Numbered from the stretch's first letter, positions 33,912 through 45,877 are shown. The stretch: 64,000 nucleotides of DNA from Dendrolimus kikuchii (GCA_019925095.2 CM034401.1:11753338-11817337), one strand, 5' to 3'. The notes: a model not told the origin generated them from the sequence alone. Program-made: numbers and translations.

Positions 33912-36900
33912 ATGGCAGAGTATTTAGCTGCTATATTCGGTACAGAAAAGGATAAGTAAGTTTACTTTTCTGTTTTAAACTCATACTCCGAGCAATTTTC
34001 ACTACACAAGAAAATTAAAGACTAATATATAGTTGTCAGTTAGTATATAGGTTATGTTGAATGTATTTGGTGCTTAGTTGGTATTGGCTACATCTCAGTC
34101 ATATTCTGGGGCACAACAATCAGTGGTACAAATAAAAAATGTTTCTGTTATGAATTGTTTGTAAATTCTCAATTACGATAGATTAGCTTTAAACTTTGGA
34201 ATAAAAACAAAGTCTGCGCTTTGACCCAGAGTGGCATGAGAAGAAATTATAACAAGAACCCTAGTTTAATTCTTGTATATTTAAATATGCTTTGTACAGT
34301 AATGAAATAAATCGTAATTAAGTATAAATTTTTGAATAGTGGCAGTGTCTATTGACTCGTTCAAACTTGGTTTTAAAGCTCACCTTGCTAAAACTGTTGT
34401 CAATATATTGATTAATTACAATAAAAACATTGATTTGGAAATTGTAAAACCTATAATAAATATATAAATAAATGGATAATAAATAAAAGAATTTTAGTTA
34501 AATGTGATGCTGAGGAATTTCTTGTCTCATTACCCTCTTAAAAGAACAATAACATTTTGTGAAGCGGTTTACATTACATAGAGTACAAGGAAGACTTAAA
34601 TTTTTAACCTATATTTATGACCTTTAAAAATGTTCTCCAGTGTAACTAGAATAAAAAAGTTGAATTTGCTTACTTGGATGTGGGATGAGCATTCTGCAGA
34701 AATTTAGATTTCCTGGAATTGAAATGTGTTTTCCTATGACCTCTTAAGTAGATATTATGTACACATTTTATGGAATTACTTATATCCCTAACTAGTCAAT
34801 AAATCTATAATATTATAAAATTCTAAACACACCATATCTGTATATTGAAGCTATTAAAAAAAAACAATTGGAATAGACTATATAAACAATGGAGAATACT
34901 ATAATTTTTTTTAGATTTTGTCTGTTTGTTCAGGATTCATATTATATAAACTACTGAAAAATTTCAATGATTTTCGCTAATCAACAGCAAATTCTTAGGC
35001 TTAAAATCTGCATTACTTATATATATTCCAACAGAGTTTCCACTAAAACAATAGCTTACATTATTTTTTAAACACTGCAATACTTTTTGTCCTGGGAATC
35101 CTGCCGGAATTTTAGGTTGAGCATGGACAAAGTTGCAGGCATATCCTAGTTGAAAATAAATTTATAGTTGTTCATTAATACTAATATTAATATAAATTCT
35201 CTTCTACTACTAAGTTAACCCTTTAATTCTTATCTGAGTAGTCAATTTAATTAGAAGGATGTAAATTGACTGGTTTTTGTATGAAATTGGCATTGATATA
35301 GTAATTTCTTGACAACTGATCTTGTGAGAACTGTATCTACTAACTATATTTTAGTTATAAGAACATAATAACTACATATACAATGGTGTATCCCACATTG
35401 TATATGATGCAAATGTTTCTTATTCAAAATCGCTGGTCAGTATTTGAAATTAAAATTAATTAAGGATGTGACACAATTTATGACCAAACTAGGTATATCA
35501 GACTAATTAAGCATGGACCAAGATGTTGATGGTCCATTTCTATACTACTTATTTTTGCTGAACCGGGGGCTTAACGTGACAACTTTTGCAGAGTCATACA
35601 ATCATGACAAGAATAAAATTAAAATGGAACTCTATGCTATCTCTTATGATTACCAGTGTATCTAGACACATGTCAATTTCATTTAGGCCCTGAGAGTGCT
35701 TAGTGCGAGTTTTGTTACTACTTGATCACAATCAAGTTAACAGAGCTTTGTACTGCACAATTTACATTTCTCATTACGCTCACAAGATGGCACTAGTCAT
35801 TCCCATACAAAATTGTGGTAACACACGATCTTCAAATATTTCTTAGTACTAAATTGTTTAATTTAAATGTTATCAACTATGTGACAGAGATGCTTGTCTG
35901 AATAGAATGTTGTGGAAAGATCAAATTTTTTAAGAGTATAGTTTGTAAGAGGTAGAAAATATCTCAATGAAGATCAGAAATGTTTATTATGTTAAAAAAC
36001 GTCTCACTTACAAACTTACTTATGTTGTTATTGTGTGTGTGTGATATCACCAGGGGAAATGTTATGTTATGTTATGTTATGTTATGTGTAACATGTTATG
36101 TTATGTTATGTAATAGAAGATTAATGTTAAAGTTATTGCCTGGCTAAATGCATCTTATCTATCTTAAAAATAATGTAGTTAACAAATAACTACATTAGTT
36201 TATATACATACATTACCTGTCAATATTTAATGTCATGAACAAATAATAACAATGTCACATCTCGAATATCACATTAAACCCACACTACATCTGTGTGAAA
36301 CAGTAAATAATTTTACATTATATAAGCTGAAGCAGTTGCATTATGATGTTATTATGTAAGCTAATGAATAATTTAAATCTTTTCTAAATTTCAGAGTAAA
36401 CTGTTCATTTTATTTTAAAATTGGAGCATGTCGACATGGAGATCGTTGCTCCCGTATTCACAACAAGCCAACATTCTCCCAAACTGTTTTGTTGCAAAAC
36501 TTGTATGTGAATCCACAGAACTCTGCAAAGTCAGCTGATGGCAGCCACTGTGAGTATGAGTTTATTTGTATCCTTGAGCCATTGCATATACTTTCCTAAG
36601 ATAAAATGCCTACAATAGGGATGCTGACACATGCACATGCTATAATAAATTCCATTGTTTTAACATATAAAAGAACAGGCATTAAAATAACATCTCATCA
36701 TCTAACTTTTGAAATATCATGATATAAATTATTTCAATTGCTGTTCAAACAATAATCAATGAGCTATTTGACTCCTTTTACCTACTTTATACCTACTTAT
36801 GACATCATAAGAGATACACTCCTACAAAATCTATGAGACTAGAGGTTGTATAAGGTTATAAAAAGTATCTTATCTGAGATTTCTCCTTCATTTCAAAGGG

Positions 36901-39900
36901 TTTTTGTAAATATATCATGCTTTACATTCAAACTATTATTGTAACCTTATGACTTTCCAGAATTTAGCACTTGTTTATTAATAGTAATTCCTAATTAGTT
37001 TTCTAACCTAATGTGTATATTGTTATAATTACCATATGCTAATAGTGAACGAAAACATCAAGATGAAATCTCACATTGGTCTAAAGAAATTGGATAGATG
37101 ACACATTTGGCAATAAATTCTAAAACAATGTTCATATAAAAGTGTTTGCGTAGTAAAATTGCCTTGTCATCATCTTTTTTCAAAACTATCATAATAGAAA
37201 TAATTTTAATTACTTTTTATAAAATAATCAATACCTTATTTGGTTCTTTAAATTTATCACGTCATAACATGCTATGTTCTTAAAAATCTAGGCAGGTTTA
37301 GCATTTTGTAAGACGATAAAAAGTATCTCGGATCTTGACGTAACTGTCGACTACCTTATTTTAAAAATATATTTTGCATATAAACAGTAGTTAGTTATAA
37401 ATATTTGAAGACGCCACCTCCACCAAAGTCCTTTTTGTGGATTAAAAAAGGTTTTATTTTTGTTTTATTGTAAAACTTTTGGGTTTTTGAAGCACAAAGT
37501 TTCAAATTTAAAAAATGTGATATCTCAAAATCAATGTTGCTTGACAAGATCATCTTCTTCTCTGAGGTCTTCATTTGTTACTTTCTTTTCAGTGGTTGTT
37601 GCCAATGTATCTGATGAGGAAATGCAAGAGCATTATGACAACTTCTTTGAGGATGTGTTTGTGGAATGCGAGGACAAGTATGGGGAGATTGAAGAAATGA
37701 ATGTTTGTGATAATCTTGGCGACCATTTAGTTGGAAATGTGTACATAAAGGTAAGTAATTTTCATGTATCCAGTAAATCATAATAAAATGCACATGTTAA
37801 GGTGCCAAATCTAGGCATATTCAAGTTTTGGAATAATATACAAGTAAAAACCAAAACAACCAAAAAACCTTAGTTATTTCCAATTATTTTTCTATTGTGA
37901 AGATGACAATCAAGCAGTTGGCCAACTTGATGGATAGTGGTTATCATTGCCTATAGGTATATGCAACATTAGGGCCGAAGATAACGCTTTGCCAGCCTGA
38001 AGGATGAAATAAGTTTTCAAAATATGGGATGAAGATATTAAGGAAGTTACAGGTCCCTTATGGCCAAGACTAGTCAGGGACAGTGATACACGGGAAGAGT
38101 TGGAAGATGCCTAGGTATCAAAAAGATACACTAATCTTTAAGAACTTAATACTTACTTTACTTAATTGTAAAAATTATTAGCAATAATTATACATACATA
38201 CATAACTTCACGCCAGTTCCCTTGCGGGGTAGGCACGAGTAACAGAGCGCCATTCAGGCTTATACTTACACACCTCACTTGCTTCTTTGACATTCATAGC
38301 TCTTGTCATGCACACTTGTCTGTTCTTAAGGCTCCTGACATCACCTTCTGCTAGTACACGATCAATTTGATCATGGAAGGTGTGTCACGGCCTTCCACGA
38401 CTTCTGCATCCATCCACTTTTGCATTGTATATCTGTTTAGTCATTCTTTCATCATGCATTCTTTCCACATGCCGGAACCACCGGAGCATTCCTTTTCTTA
38501 CCTTCACCCCGACACTCTCTTTCAGACCAACTCTCTTTCTTATGTCACTCCGCAGATTTTGCGCAGTGCTCGCATCTCGACCGCGTTTACTCTACTTTCA
38601 TTCTCTCTCTCTTCCATATGTGACTGTAGGTACCAGCACCGCGTTGTGTATGGCAAGCTGGCAAGCAATAAGTATAGTTTAGCTATTTTTATTGTTGAGT
38701 ATGAGATAGAAGGATCAGACAGGAGAAATGTAATAGGGAGATAGGATGTGGATGTAGGTAGGATAAGAGAATGGGGAAGTGGTCCATCGGCAGTTTCACT
38801 CGCTGCACTAAACACGATTAGCTTAAGGTTAACAATTTCACGTCAATATACAGTGGTATCTCTAATCGAGCCGGCCCATTGACCTGTAATGATTCCAGCA
38901 TATTTGTTTCAAACTGTTATTTGATATTATTTTATTGTCATCATTTTTATTGCAGACATAATATATACTCTAATTTTTAATACCTTGAACTAAAATGACA
39001 ACTGGGATCATCTTTATATGTTACAAGCTAGGAGCATAGTGTTGTAGTATGGCTCATTCATAAGTGAGTTGTTGCGAGTAATTGTTTCAACTCGTACAAC
39101 TCAGCTGTCATTTTAGTCCAGGTAATTAAAAATATAGTAGATGTATTAACCAAAAGTAATATTTTGATATTATTAATTTATTGTAGATTGTAATTAAGTA
39201 AGAAATAACCTAAAGGAGAAATATTAAATTAATTTACAATAATCATAAAATAAACAATCTGATTTGACACATAAGATTGAATGTAACCAACAAAACTAAA
39301 AGCCAATAACAATTAAATTATTTAGTTGATAATGTACATATTTTTTCTACTGATGCATTATGTAATCTTATAAAACATATTTCAATCATTATTTTACTCC
39401 AATAAATGAAATAACATTATTTTTTTATTAATTCTGTTATGTCATATTTATCTATGAAGAAGTCCCAAAAACAGTTATGTTTAAGGCATCTTATTTTTAA
39501 TTTTAGTGTTGGTACCAAAGGGTTGTTGCAATTCATTAACTCAATTTGATTCAGGAAAAAAACTATATACATATTTATTCCAAAACCTGACATTATTTAT
39601 GTATTTATACTAAAACAATACTACATATGTGTATTGTAAACAAAAACGACTGAATTGTATAATAATATATATTATATGTCTGAAATGATATTATTTTTAT
39701 AGATTTATTGTGGTGCGCGATAAATCCGTGCAGGAACGGAGAAAGAATACAATTTCCTGTGGCCGGACGGCCTGTCGTAAGAGGCGACTTAACAACCCAC
39801 AGCTAGGTGGTAGGGCATTTGCCCGACTGGATGGCTACCACCCCTCGTCTAGAGTATGTCGCCATAACAACCTTGAGTTGTGTTCCGGCATTAGTGACCA

Positions 39901-42384
39901 GGTTCCAGTGACCCTTAAGAGAGCAGCAGCGCATTTGTAGCACCTTTGGTGTTGCATATGTCCATAGGCGATGGTAACCGCTTTCCATTAAGTGGGCCGT
40001 CTACCTGTCTGCCGAACTCCTGCAATAAAAAAAATGCATGTGGTACGCGAATGGCGATGTGATGGCGAAATTAACTTAAAATAACTCAAATGATTACAAA
40101 TTCGTATAATTTTAAATCGATTTCTCGCGATAATCGGATAACTTGGTTAACAATTTAGAAGCTTCCATCCCTAAATATGTTGTAATGAGAAGTGTGGATT
40201 GGGCTTTTTATTTTGTGATTATTATAAAATTATTTTTGCACACCATAAAAATGGTGAAATCTGTAGGTAAATGTTGTACCTAACAATTTTTGTACTACAT
40301 TCTGGCAAAATATGGATAATTTTTTATCTATTTTTATATTGCTGAAGCACAACAGACAGGCTGACGATGGCCAACCTGATCAAAAGCATATGAACATTGG
40401 CAACACTAAAGGTGCAACCAATATGATGCTGGACTCGTAGATGGGACTGGAACCTGGCCACTAATGCCAGAACTCTTAGACTAAGGGTAGTAGCCATCCA
40501 AACGGGCAAAAACCCTACCACCTGGCTATGTGTTGTTTTGTGGCCTCTTACGACAGGCCACCTGGCCGCAGGAATTAGATTCTTTCTCCGTTCCTGCACA
40601 GATACATTATTACTATTAGCATTGCTCTACCATAAATGGCCAGTTCGTATATCATATCGTGTAACAGTTCCGTCGCGAGGAGGATGCCGAGAAAGCCGTG
40701 AACGATTTGAACAACCGTTGGTTCGGCGGTCGGCCAGTGTACGCAGAGCTGTCGCCCGTAACGGACTTCCGCGAGGCGTGTTGCCGCCAGTACGAGATGG
40801 GTGAATGCACCCGGAGTGGCTTTTGTAACTTTATGCACCTGAAACCTATATCCAGAGAGCTGAGAAGGTATGCTTTCTTTGAGCTTTATGATACACAAAA
40901 AAATTACACTCATTTTCAAACAGGATTTTTGCCATGATTTACACTATTCAATGATGTTTAAATGTCTTAGATAACTTAAGCGACATCTAATGTCCGATAT
41001 TACAGTTAAAAAAAATATGTTAATCATCTGAAGACACAATTTAACTAAAATTTTGTCCCAGAAATTTATCTATTAAAAAAAAGGTATATATTATTCGCCA
41101 CTGATTCAATAATGTGTTTTACCTTGGAAATTGAAATTTTAAAAGGTCGGAGTTTTTTAACTTTCCAAAAGTATTATGTAGAGACATAACTTTTTTTAGT
41201 GTCAATCTATCATTTATAAGAGAAACTCAAGTTTTTTTGTCAAAATAAACCGGAAATGGCGGTTTTAATTATCAAATAAAAATATGACTTGTTGGACGTA
41301 TTTTACGTTGTTAAAGCAAAGAGGCCATATACAAACTATAAATAATGCTCTTGAACAAAGTCGAGTTAGTAATAGTAGATTGTTACACGAGAGGTGAAAG
41401 TGACGTACTAGGTACGAGATGGTTTGGCGCACGAGCGTAGCTAGGACACTAATAATTCGAGTGCCTAAATAGGCCTTTCACCTGAGTTTGATACTGCTTT
41501 ATATTTCGAATATGAGGGGAAAGTAAATAGCAACTGATTAGTTAAACAACTACATCTCGAATAAAAAAGGTGTTAAATCCATTTCTAAATCTGATGAAAC
41601 GTCATCACATCACATATAAAACTGGTATTTTTTCTGTGTCATTCTACCAGCAAGTTTCTTTTGTCACTGATGGTAGTAAATATTTAGCTCAAATTCATGT
41701 AAATTGAATAATAATTTAGTGAAAAGTAATTTATAAGTATAAAATTAGGTTACGAAATTGTTGTTTTTTTTTATTACAATTTATGCAACGATTTAACAAT
41801 AGCTGTAAAAGAAGTTGGTACATTAGTCGCATGTAATTATCCATGGTTCGTAGTTTTCAAAAAATTTGACAGCAGGAACGAAAAGTGCTGTTTTCATCCC
41901 TATTTACATATTAATTATATATATTCACATATGGGTAAATTAGAACAGTGTTCTTGAAAGCATTGCGGCATTCATTGGAAAGCATTTTAGATTAACTACC
42001 TTAGACTGTATGAGAGTTCTTTCTCATACAATCTGAGGTAGTTCATTAGAAACTGGCCTGATTGATGGACTTAATTATATTGTGCCTTAACATAAGATTA
42101 GGACTTTTATTGTAAATTTTACTTCTTAAAATTGAAACTGACTTTCTGTGAAACCTATCCCTTTTTTTTAATCAAAGTTAAAGGTATCAAAAAGTTCCTC
42201 TTTATTTGATAGGTTTTAACGTTAGATATGTTAATTTGGGAGTGCATGATGTTACAGGTACTTGTATTCGCGCCGCAAGGGCGGTCGCCGGTCGCGCAGC
42301 CGGTCCCGCGAGCGCCGCCGCCGGTCGCGGTCGCGCGAGCGCCGCCGGGAGCCGCCGCGCAACTCGCGCTCCGGCCGCTACTGA
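33912..42384 (+). CDS. U2af38: Splicing factor U2AF small subunit (U2AF38/U2AF35)
   Basis: The gene has five coding exons: 33912-33955, 36395-36549, 37593-37750, 40668-40867 and 42258-42384. All introns are GT-AG, and the exons join to 684 nt encoding 227 aa. The start [15 protein letters not shown] is the conserved N-terminus of the family. Zinc finger 1 is C18-x8-C27-x5-C33-x3-H37. The U2AF-homology RRM-like domain spans about residues 44-147. Zinc finger 2 is C158-x7-C166-x5-C172-x3-H176, followed by [11 protein letters not shown]. Residues 187-227 form a short Arg/Ser tail ending SRSGRY. The protein pairs with the large U2AF subunit in the nucleus and reads the AG of 3' splice sites. Introns 1-4 are about 2.4, 1.0, 2.9 and 1.4 kb; introns 2 and 3 hold repeats described separately. 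The last exon is much richer in GC than its surroundings. No stop or frameshift was seen. The tail lacks the Gly-rich stretch I recall in the fly protein. Confidence 0.97.
36060..36114 (+). repeat. (TGTTA)n microsatellite in U2AF intron 1
   Basis: Repeats of GTTAT/TGTTA are interrupted once by GTGTAACA. Confidence 0.9.
36660..36960 (+). repeat. Dispersed repeat (family R), copy 2, U2AF intron 2
   Basis: ATCATGATATAAATTATTTC, GAGCTATTTGACTCCTTTTA, CTTATGACATCATAAGAGAT and ACACTCCTACAAAATCTATG follow the same order as the other copies. Confidence 0.6.
37150..37390 (+). repeat. Dispersed repeat (family R), copy 3, U2AF intron 2
   Basis: ATCATAATAGAAATAATTTT, ATCACGTCATAACATG, GACGATAAAAAGTATCTCGG and TTGACGTAACTGTCGACTAC repeat the family layout. 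It lies 200 bp left of exon 3. Confidence 0.55.
37905..37975 (-). mobile_element. Family S repeat, decayed 3' fragment in U2AF intron 3
   Basis: CCAACTTGATGGATAGTGGT and CATTGCCTATAGGTATATGC correspond to the reverse of the family tail, with many changes. This is a weak match. Confidence 0.4.
38190..38641 (-). mobile_element. LINE 3' end, ATGT-tail family (copy 4), in U2AF intron 3
   Basis: The reverse (ACAT)n tail at 38190 is followed by about 440 bp matching the copy at 56.4 kb back to its VPTLTYG region (38640). It lies in intron 3 of the U2AF gene, antisense to the gene. Confidence 0.78.
39236..40228. mobile_element. Non-autonomous TIR element in U2AF intron 3, interrupted
   Basis: It is homologous along its length to 44561-45230. 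Left TIR: ATAATCATAAAATAAACAAT, continuing TGATTTGACAC. Right TIR reversed: ATAATCACAAAATAAAAAGC. A family S repeat plus its target duplication (330 bp) interrupts it. Subtracting that leaves about 663 bp, close to the 670 bp of the uninterrupted copy. Shared internal landmarks include ATCGATTTCTCG and CTAAATATGTT. Confidence 0.78.
39721..40038 (+). mobile_element. Family S repeat inserted in a TIR element, with 12-bp TSD
   Basis: A full-length copy runs from TAAATCCGTGCAGGAACGGA to an A-rich end. The flanks are TGTGGTGCGCGA (39709-39720) and TGTGGTACGCGA (40039-40050), a 12-bp target-site duplication with one difference. The host is a TIR element in U2AF intron 3. Confidence 0.8.
40321..40605 (-). 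mobile_element. Family S repeat, inverted relative to its neighbour
   Basis: The reverse orientation reads CAGACAGGCTGACGATGGCC, then AACACTAAAGGTGCAACCAA, CCTCTTACGACAGGCCACCT and CTTTCTCCGTTCCTGCAC. It lies 280 bp from the plus-strand copy at 39.7-40.0 kb and about 60 bp upstream of U2AF exon 4. Confidence 0.75.
41994..42043. repeat. 22-nt-arm hairpin in U2AF intron 4
   Basis: The left arm AACTACCTTAGACTGTATGA and the right arm 42022-42043 pair with two mismatches around a 6-base loop. It lies about 215 bp before the last exon. Confidence 0.65.
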
Positions 42385-42389
42385 CCGCC

Positions 42390-42395
42390 AATAAA
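42390..42395 (+). terminator. Poly(A) signal AATAAA of U2AF small subunit
   Basis: A canonical AATAAA begins only six bases after the TGA stop (42382-42384). If it is used, the 3'UTR would be only a few tens of bases long. It is the nearest AATAAA downstream of the gene. Confidence 0.6.
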
Positions 42396-43070
42396 ACGTG
42401 AACAAACGACCAAGCACCGATCGCCTACCACCTCTATTTCAGAGAAAACACAGCCAAATAACACCGGACAGTTGTTTTGGAAACTTTAAAACTTCACAAA
42501 CGAAATTTCCCTACATATTCTCCGGTTTTATAATATAGACAAGAAATGTTGAATCCAACGAACATTAATATCTTATCAGATATATTTATACAAATTAGCA
42601 AAAGTCCCTTAAAGTTTTATCTACCATCTTAATAGTTGATTGAATGGTGAATTGGCGAATGAGCTATTTAGAGTAGTGCTCTTACCGTTGTCCATTTAGC
42701 TCATTACACTTTGAAGTCAGTAGAGTAAATTTCGCAAACGGATTGGTTAGGTCATCAATTTTATCGTTGGGAAAGTAATCTTTTACAAATGATTTTTTTA
42801 TTTTTAAGACTACCGTAAAGCAATAAGAAAATTGCAATATAAAATAATTCCGTTTTTGAGTTTATTACCTGACAATACCCTGTTCTTGCATCATTATTGC
42901 ATTTTATGCCTCTCCATGAGTAAATTTAGAACTGTATCCTAAGACCACCGCTTTCCGAAACAAAAAAGTATTGTATATTTATCTCACTATCTTTAGCACA
43001 TCATTATAAAACAATTTTCATTATAATTAGTTTGTAATTAACATTCCCTAAGCCGTATTTTTTTTTTACT
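42396..43070. other. Spacer downstream of U2AF (also 43276-43932)
   Basis: 42396-43070 is AT-rich with no gene. 43740-43870 is GC-rich (GGTGGCGGTGGCGCGTGGC) and may be a decayed MITE. Confidence 0.45.
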
Positions 43071-43275
43071 AGAGGTCCCGGCAGATTTTGTCGTGTTCTG
43101 AAAAAATAAAAATCTAGGACTCGATCCCATCGTCACCTACAGGTTGCAGTTGTGAATCTAAATCGGAGACACTCACACAAAACAAAAAAATTCTTCAAAA
43201 TTGGTAAAGTCGTTCTCAAATTATGCGCATACATACATGTCTATGATTCATTTTTATTTATATAGATTAGTATAT
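43071..43275 (-). mobile_element. Helitron-like non-autonomous element
   Basis: Read on minus it starts TACTAATCTATATAAATAAA and ends TCTGCCGGGACCTCTAGTA. That is the same start and end style as the copy split by the mariner at 53-54.6 kb. Confidence 0.6.
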
Positions 43276-43932
43276 CATTGAAACACTGATGCATCATGAT
43301 AATATTGAGATTTTTAAATGAACTTCAGGTCTCGATTAAATATTACTAGATTAAATACTCACCAACTATTTTGAGAATTTGTTTGAAAAAAGTTCATGTA
43401 CACATTCATTACTGTGGGATTTATGATTGATTACAATACAAGTACGTGCGATCAACTTACACCTATTTCTAGCAATACTAATAATAATTTTGACTAGTCC
43501 CAGGGCTGTTTTTACCCGGGTGTGGAAGTGGTGCGTGGCACCGGAGCGCAACGACCTAGGGGGTGCGAGCCAGTTGAACTTTAATAAAAGTCACTAAAGA
43601 ATATCGTAAACACCCCAAACTTTTATTTTTGCTGAAAAAAGTTAAATTCTTAGTTAATGTATTACACCGATGTGTAGCGCCAAATAGATACTATATCTTC
43701 CTGCCAAAACATTAACGGGCATGATGAATGCATAAGGCTGCGTGCAAAGGAGCCATCGACCGCAGCCAACGGTGGGTAACGCGCCACCACGCGAGCAAAA
43801 GGTGGCGGTGGCGCGTGGCTGGCACCGCCCACACGTGTGCGGCTAGTCCCTATAAAATGTATAAAAAGCGTGAACTGCTTGTCGCTGACCACCGCCACCG
43901 GTTGCTGTTATCGGAGGCCGAGTGCGCCCTGA

Positions 43933-44381
43933 CTAAAGGTTTGGTCAAACAGCGAACGGGACGGGACGGTGAAGCGACGCTAGCGGGACGGCATCGCGGC
44001 GTGAATGTCACACTGCGAGCGTGATGATCCCGCTAGCACACGTCGGCCGACCCGTCGCACTTGGCGCGATTTCGAAGTCTCGTTCATTTTTGTAAATAGA
44101 TACAAAATTGGCGCCACGTCGAACGCGACGTGTTCTCCTCGCGCTGTCTATTTAACTACTCAAATGAATATCCATAAAACACAAAAAGATCATCGCGCTC
44201 TGTCCCGCCGCACTCGTATTGCATTCCCGCCGAACGCGGCGGCGACGTGACATAACCGCAAGTCGAGCGAGCGACGGCGCTATATGACATATTCTACATT
44301 AACTAATATATTACAACTCTTCACGTCCCGCCAGCGTCGCGTCGCCGTCCCGTCCTGTTCGCTGTTTGACCAAACCTTTAG
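43933..44381. mobile_element. 449-bp MITE with approximately 57-bp GC-rich TIRs
   Basis: The left end CTAAAGGTTTGGTCAAACAG, then CGAACGGGACGGGACGG, is mirrored at the right end with few changes through about 57 bp. The interior is unusually GC-rich (GCGCGATTTCG, CGAACGCGGCGGCGACG). Open stretches inside are not coding in any recognisable way. A target duplication could not be defined. Confidence 0.7.
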
Positions 44382-44560
44382 GCTTCCGGTTATGCAAAAA
44401 TGGCTAACAGGCATTCATTAAAAATTGAGCATAAAAAGTTAATTACTATTTTTATTGTTGGTAAGGGGATGCACGCTGATTTTCGCACCCCGGTGCCCTA
44501 TTAGCTTCGGACGGTCCTGACTAGTCCGGTAGTTCTAGTGTTATACAGTCAAAAAATTGT

Positions 44561-45230
44561 ACTATAAATCACAAAATAAGAAGCCCGATTTGACACTTAA
44601 GAAAGCTAATAGAACGTAACTTTACATAATATCAACAACACTGAAAGCCAATAATAATTAATTTATTTAAGTGATAATATAGATAATTTTTTTAATGGTG
44701 CATTATTTAATGTTAAAAAACATATTTCAATTATTATTTTCCTCCAAATAACGGAATAACATTACATTTATATTAATTCTGTAATGTAATAATCTATGGC
44801 GAAATCGTAAAAACAGTTCGTTCTAAGGCGTCTTATTTTTAATTTTAATGTTGCTACCAAAAGGTTGCATTTGATTAACTCGATTCGATTGAGCACAAAT
44901 TATAATACATATTTATTTCAAAACATTCGATTATCATTTATGTATTTATACTAGAAGAATATTTGAATTAATTGTGTAGCCTCATAAAAGCATGTGGTAT
45001 GCAAAGCCCGATGTGAGCCAAAACTTTCTCGCTCCATATTGATTTGGTGAGGTATTTGTGTGACTCAAAAATTAATTAACTTTAAATAAATTAATTGATC
45101 ACAGTCATATAATAATTAATCGATTTCTCGTGATAATCGGTTAACTTGGTTAACGATTTGGAGGTTTTAATCCCTAAATATGTTACAATGAGACCTATCA
45201 AATCGGCTTCTTATTTTGTGATTATTATAA
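44561..45230. mobile_element. Non-autonomous TIR element, uninterrupted copy
   Basis: The inverted ends are AATCACAAAATAAGAAGCCC (left, 44567 on) and AATCACAAAATAAGAAGCCG (right, reversed). The body is AT-rich with no transposase. It is the sister of 39236-40228. Autonomous relatives are not in the window. Confidence 0.78.
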
Positions 45231-45284
45231 ACTCTAACTTTATAGACTACCTTAAAATAACCAATAGGGATGGAAGCACAATAA

Positions 45285-45520
45285 ATTCTGATATTTTATA
45301 TATAAAAGAATATGCGATAAAATTACATTTTAACGTCTACCTTTTGAAATATTTTAAACTACTGTTTATGCTACAAAGCACTATTTGAGTCCTTATACCT
45401 ACGTATGACGTCATAAATATAAATAGGTACGCTCATACAAAATCTATAAGGCTGCGACAATTTGTGAGATGATAAAAAGTATCTTAATTGATTTGACTGT
45501 CCGCTACCCTGTTTCACAAT
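45285..45520 (+). repeat. Dispersed repeat (family R), copy 4
   Basis: GAGTCCTTATACCTACGTAT, GACGTCATAA, CTCATACAAAATCTATAAGG, GATGATAAAAAGTATCTTAA and TTGACTGTCCGCTACCC follow the family order. It abuts the TIR element at 44561-45230. Confidence 0.6.
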
Positions 45521-45846
45521 CAGTTATGGCTTTCCTACGTTTATTAGAAAAAAACCGATAAGCATATTGAGCATTTTTGCTACTAATAAAACTTCAAATG
45601 GAATCACATCTACGAGAACAACTTATTCAATAATTAACATGGGAGGTATCAACTCTATTCTACAAAAATGTGATATTTTTTAAAATAAAAAACGGAAAAT
45701 TTAGAAGGGCAAATGGAGACTTATTTTCGATAACAGTTTATAAACGAATGTGGAATTTATATTTCGCGAATGCAGATGCGGATTTTCATCTCCAATATTC
45801 GCGAATGCGAATACGAATCTTTACCTTTAAAATAATATTTTCATGT

Positions 45847-45847
<1 letters not shown>

Positions 45848-45874
<27 letters not shown>
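45848..45874. repeat. (TA)n microsatellite
   Basis: A TA run lies between CATGTAA and GTAGATTG. Confidence 0.9.

Positions 45875-45877
<3 letters not shown>

Noticed and set aside
42034..42043. TGAGGTAGTT in a hairpin arm, resembling the let-7 seed
   Set aside because: The match stops after 10 bases, the sequence is on the 3' arm and the rest of the let-7 sequence is absent.
42155..42417. Antisense Ala/Gly-rich frames over the last U2AF exon
   Set aside because: They are shadows of the Arg/Ser codon-rich exon 5.
43728..44250. Open frames of 80-98 codons in the GC-rich region
   Set aside because: They cross the boundary and interior of a MITE; low-complexity Arg/Ala composition caused by GC content.
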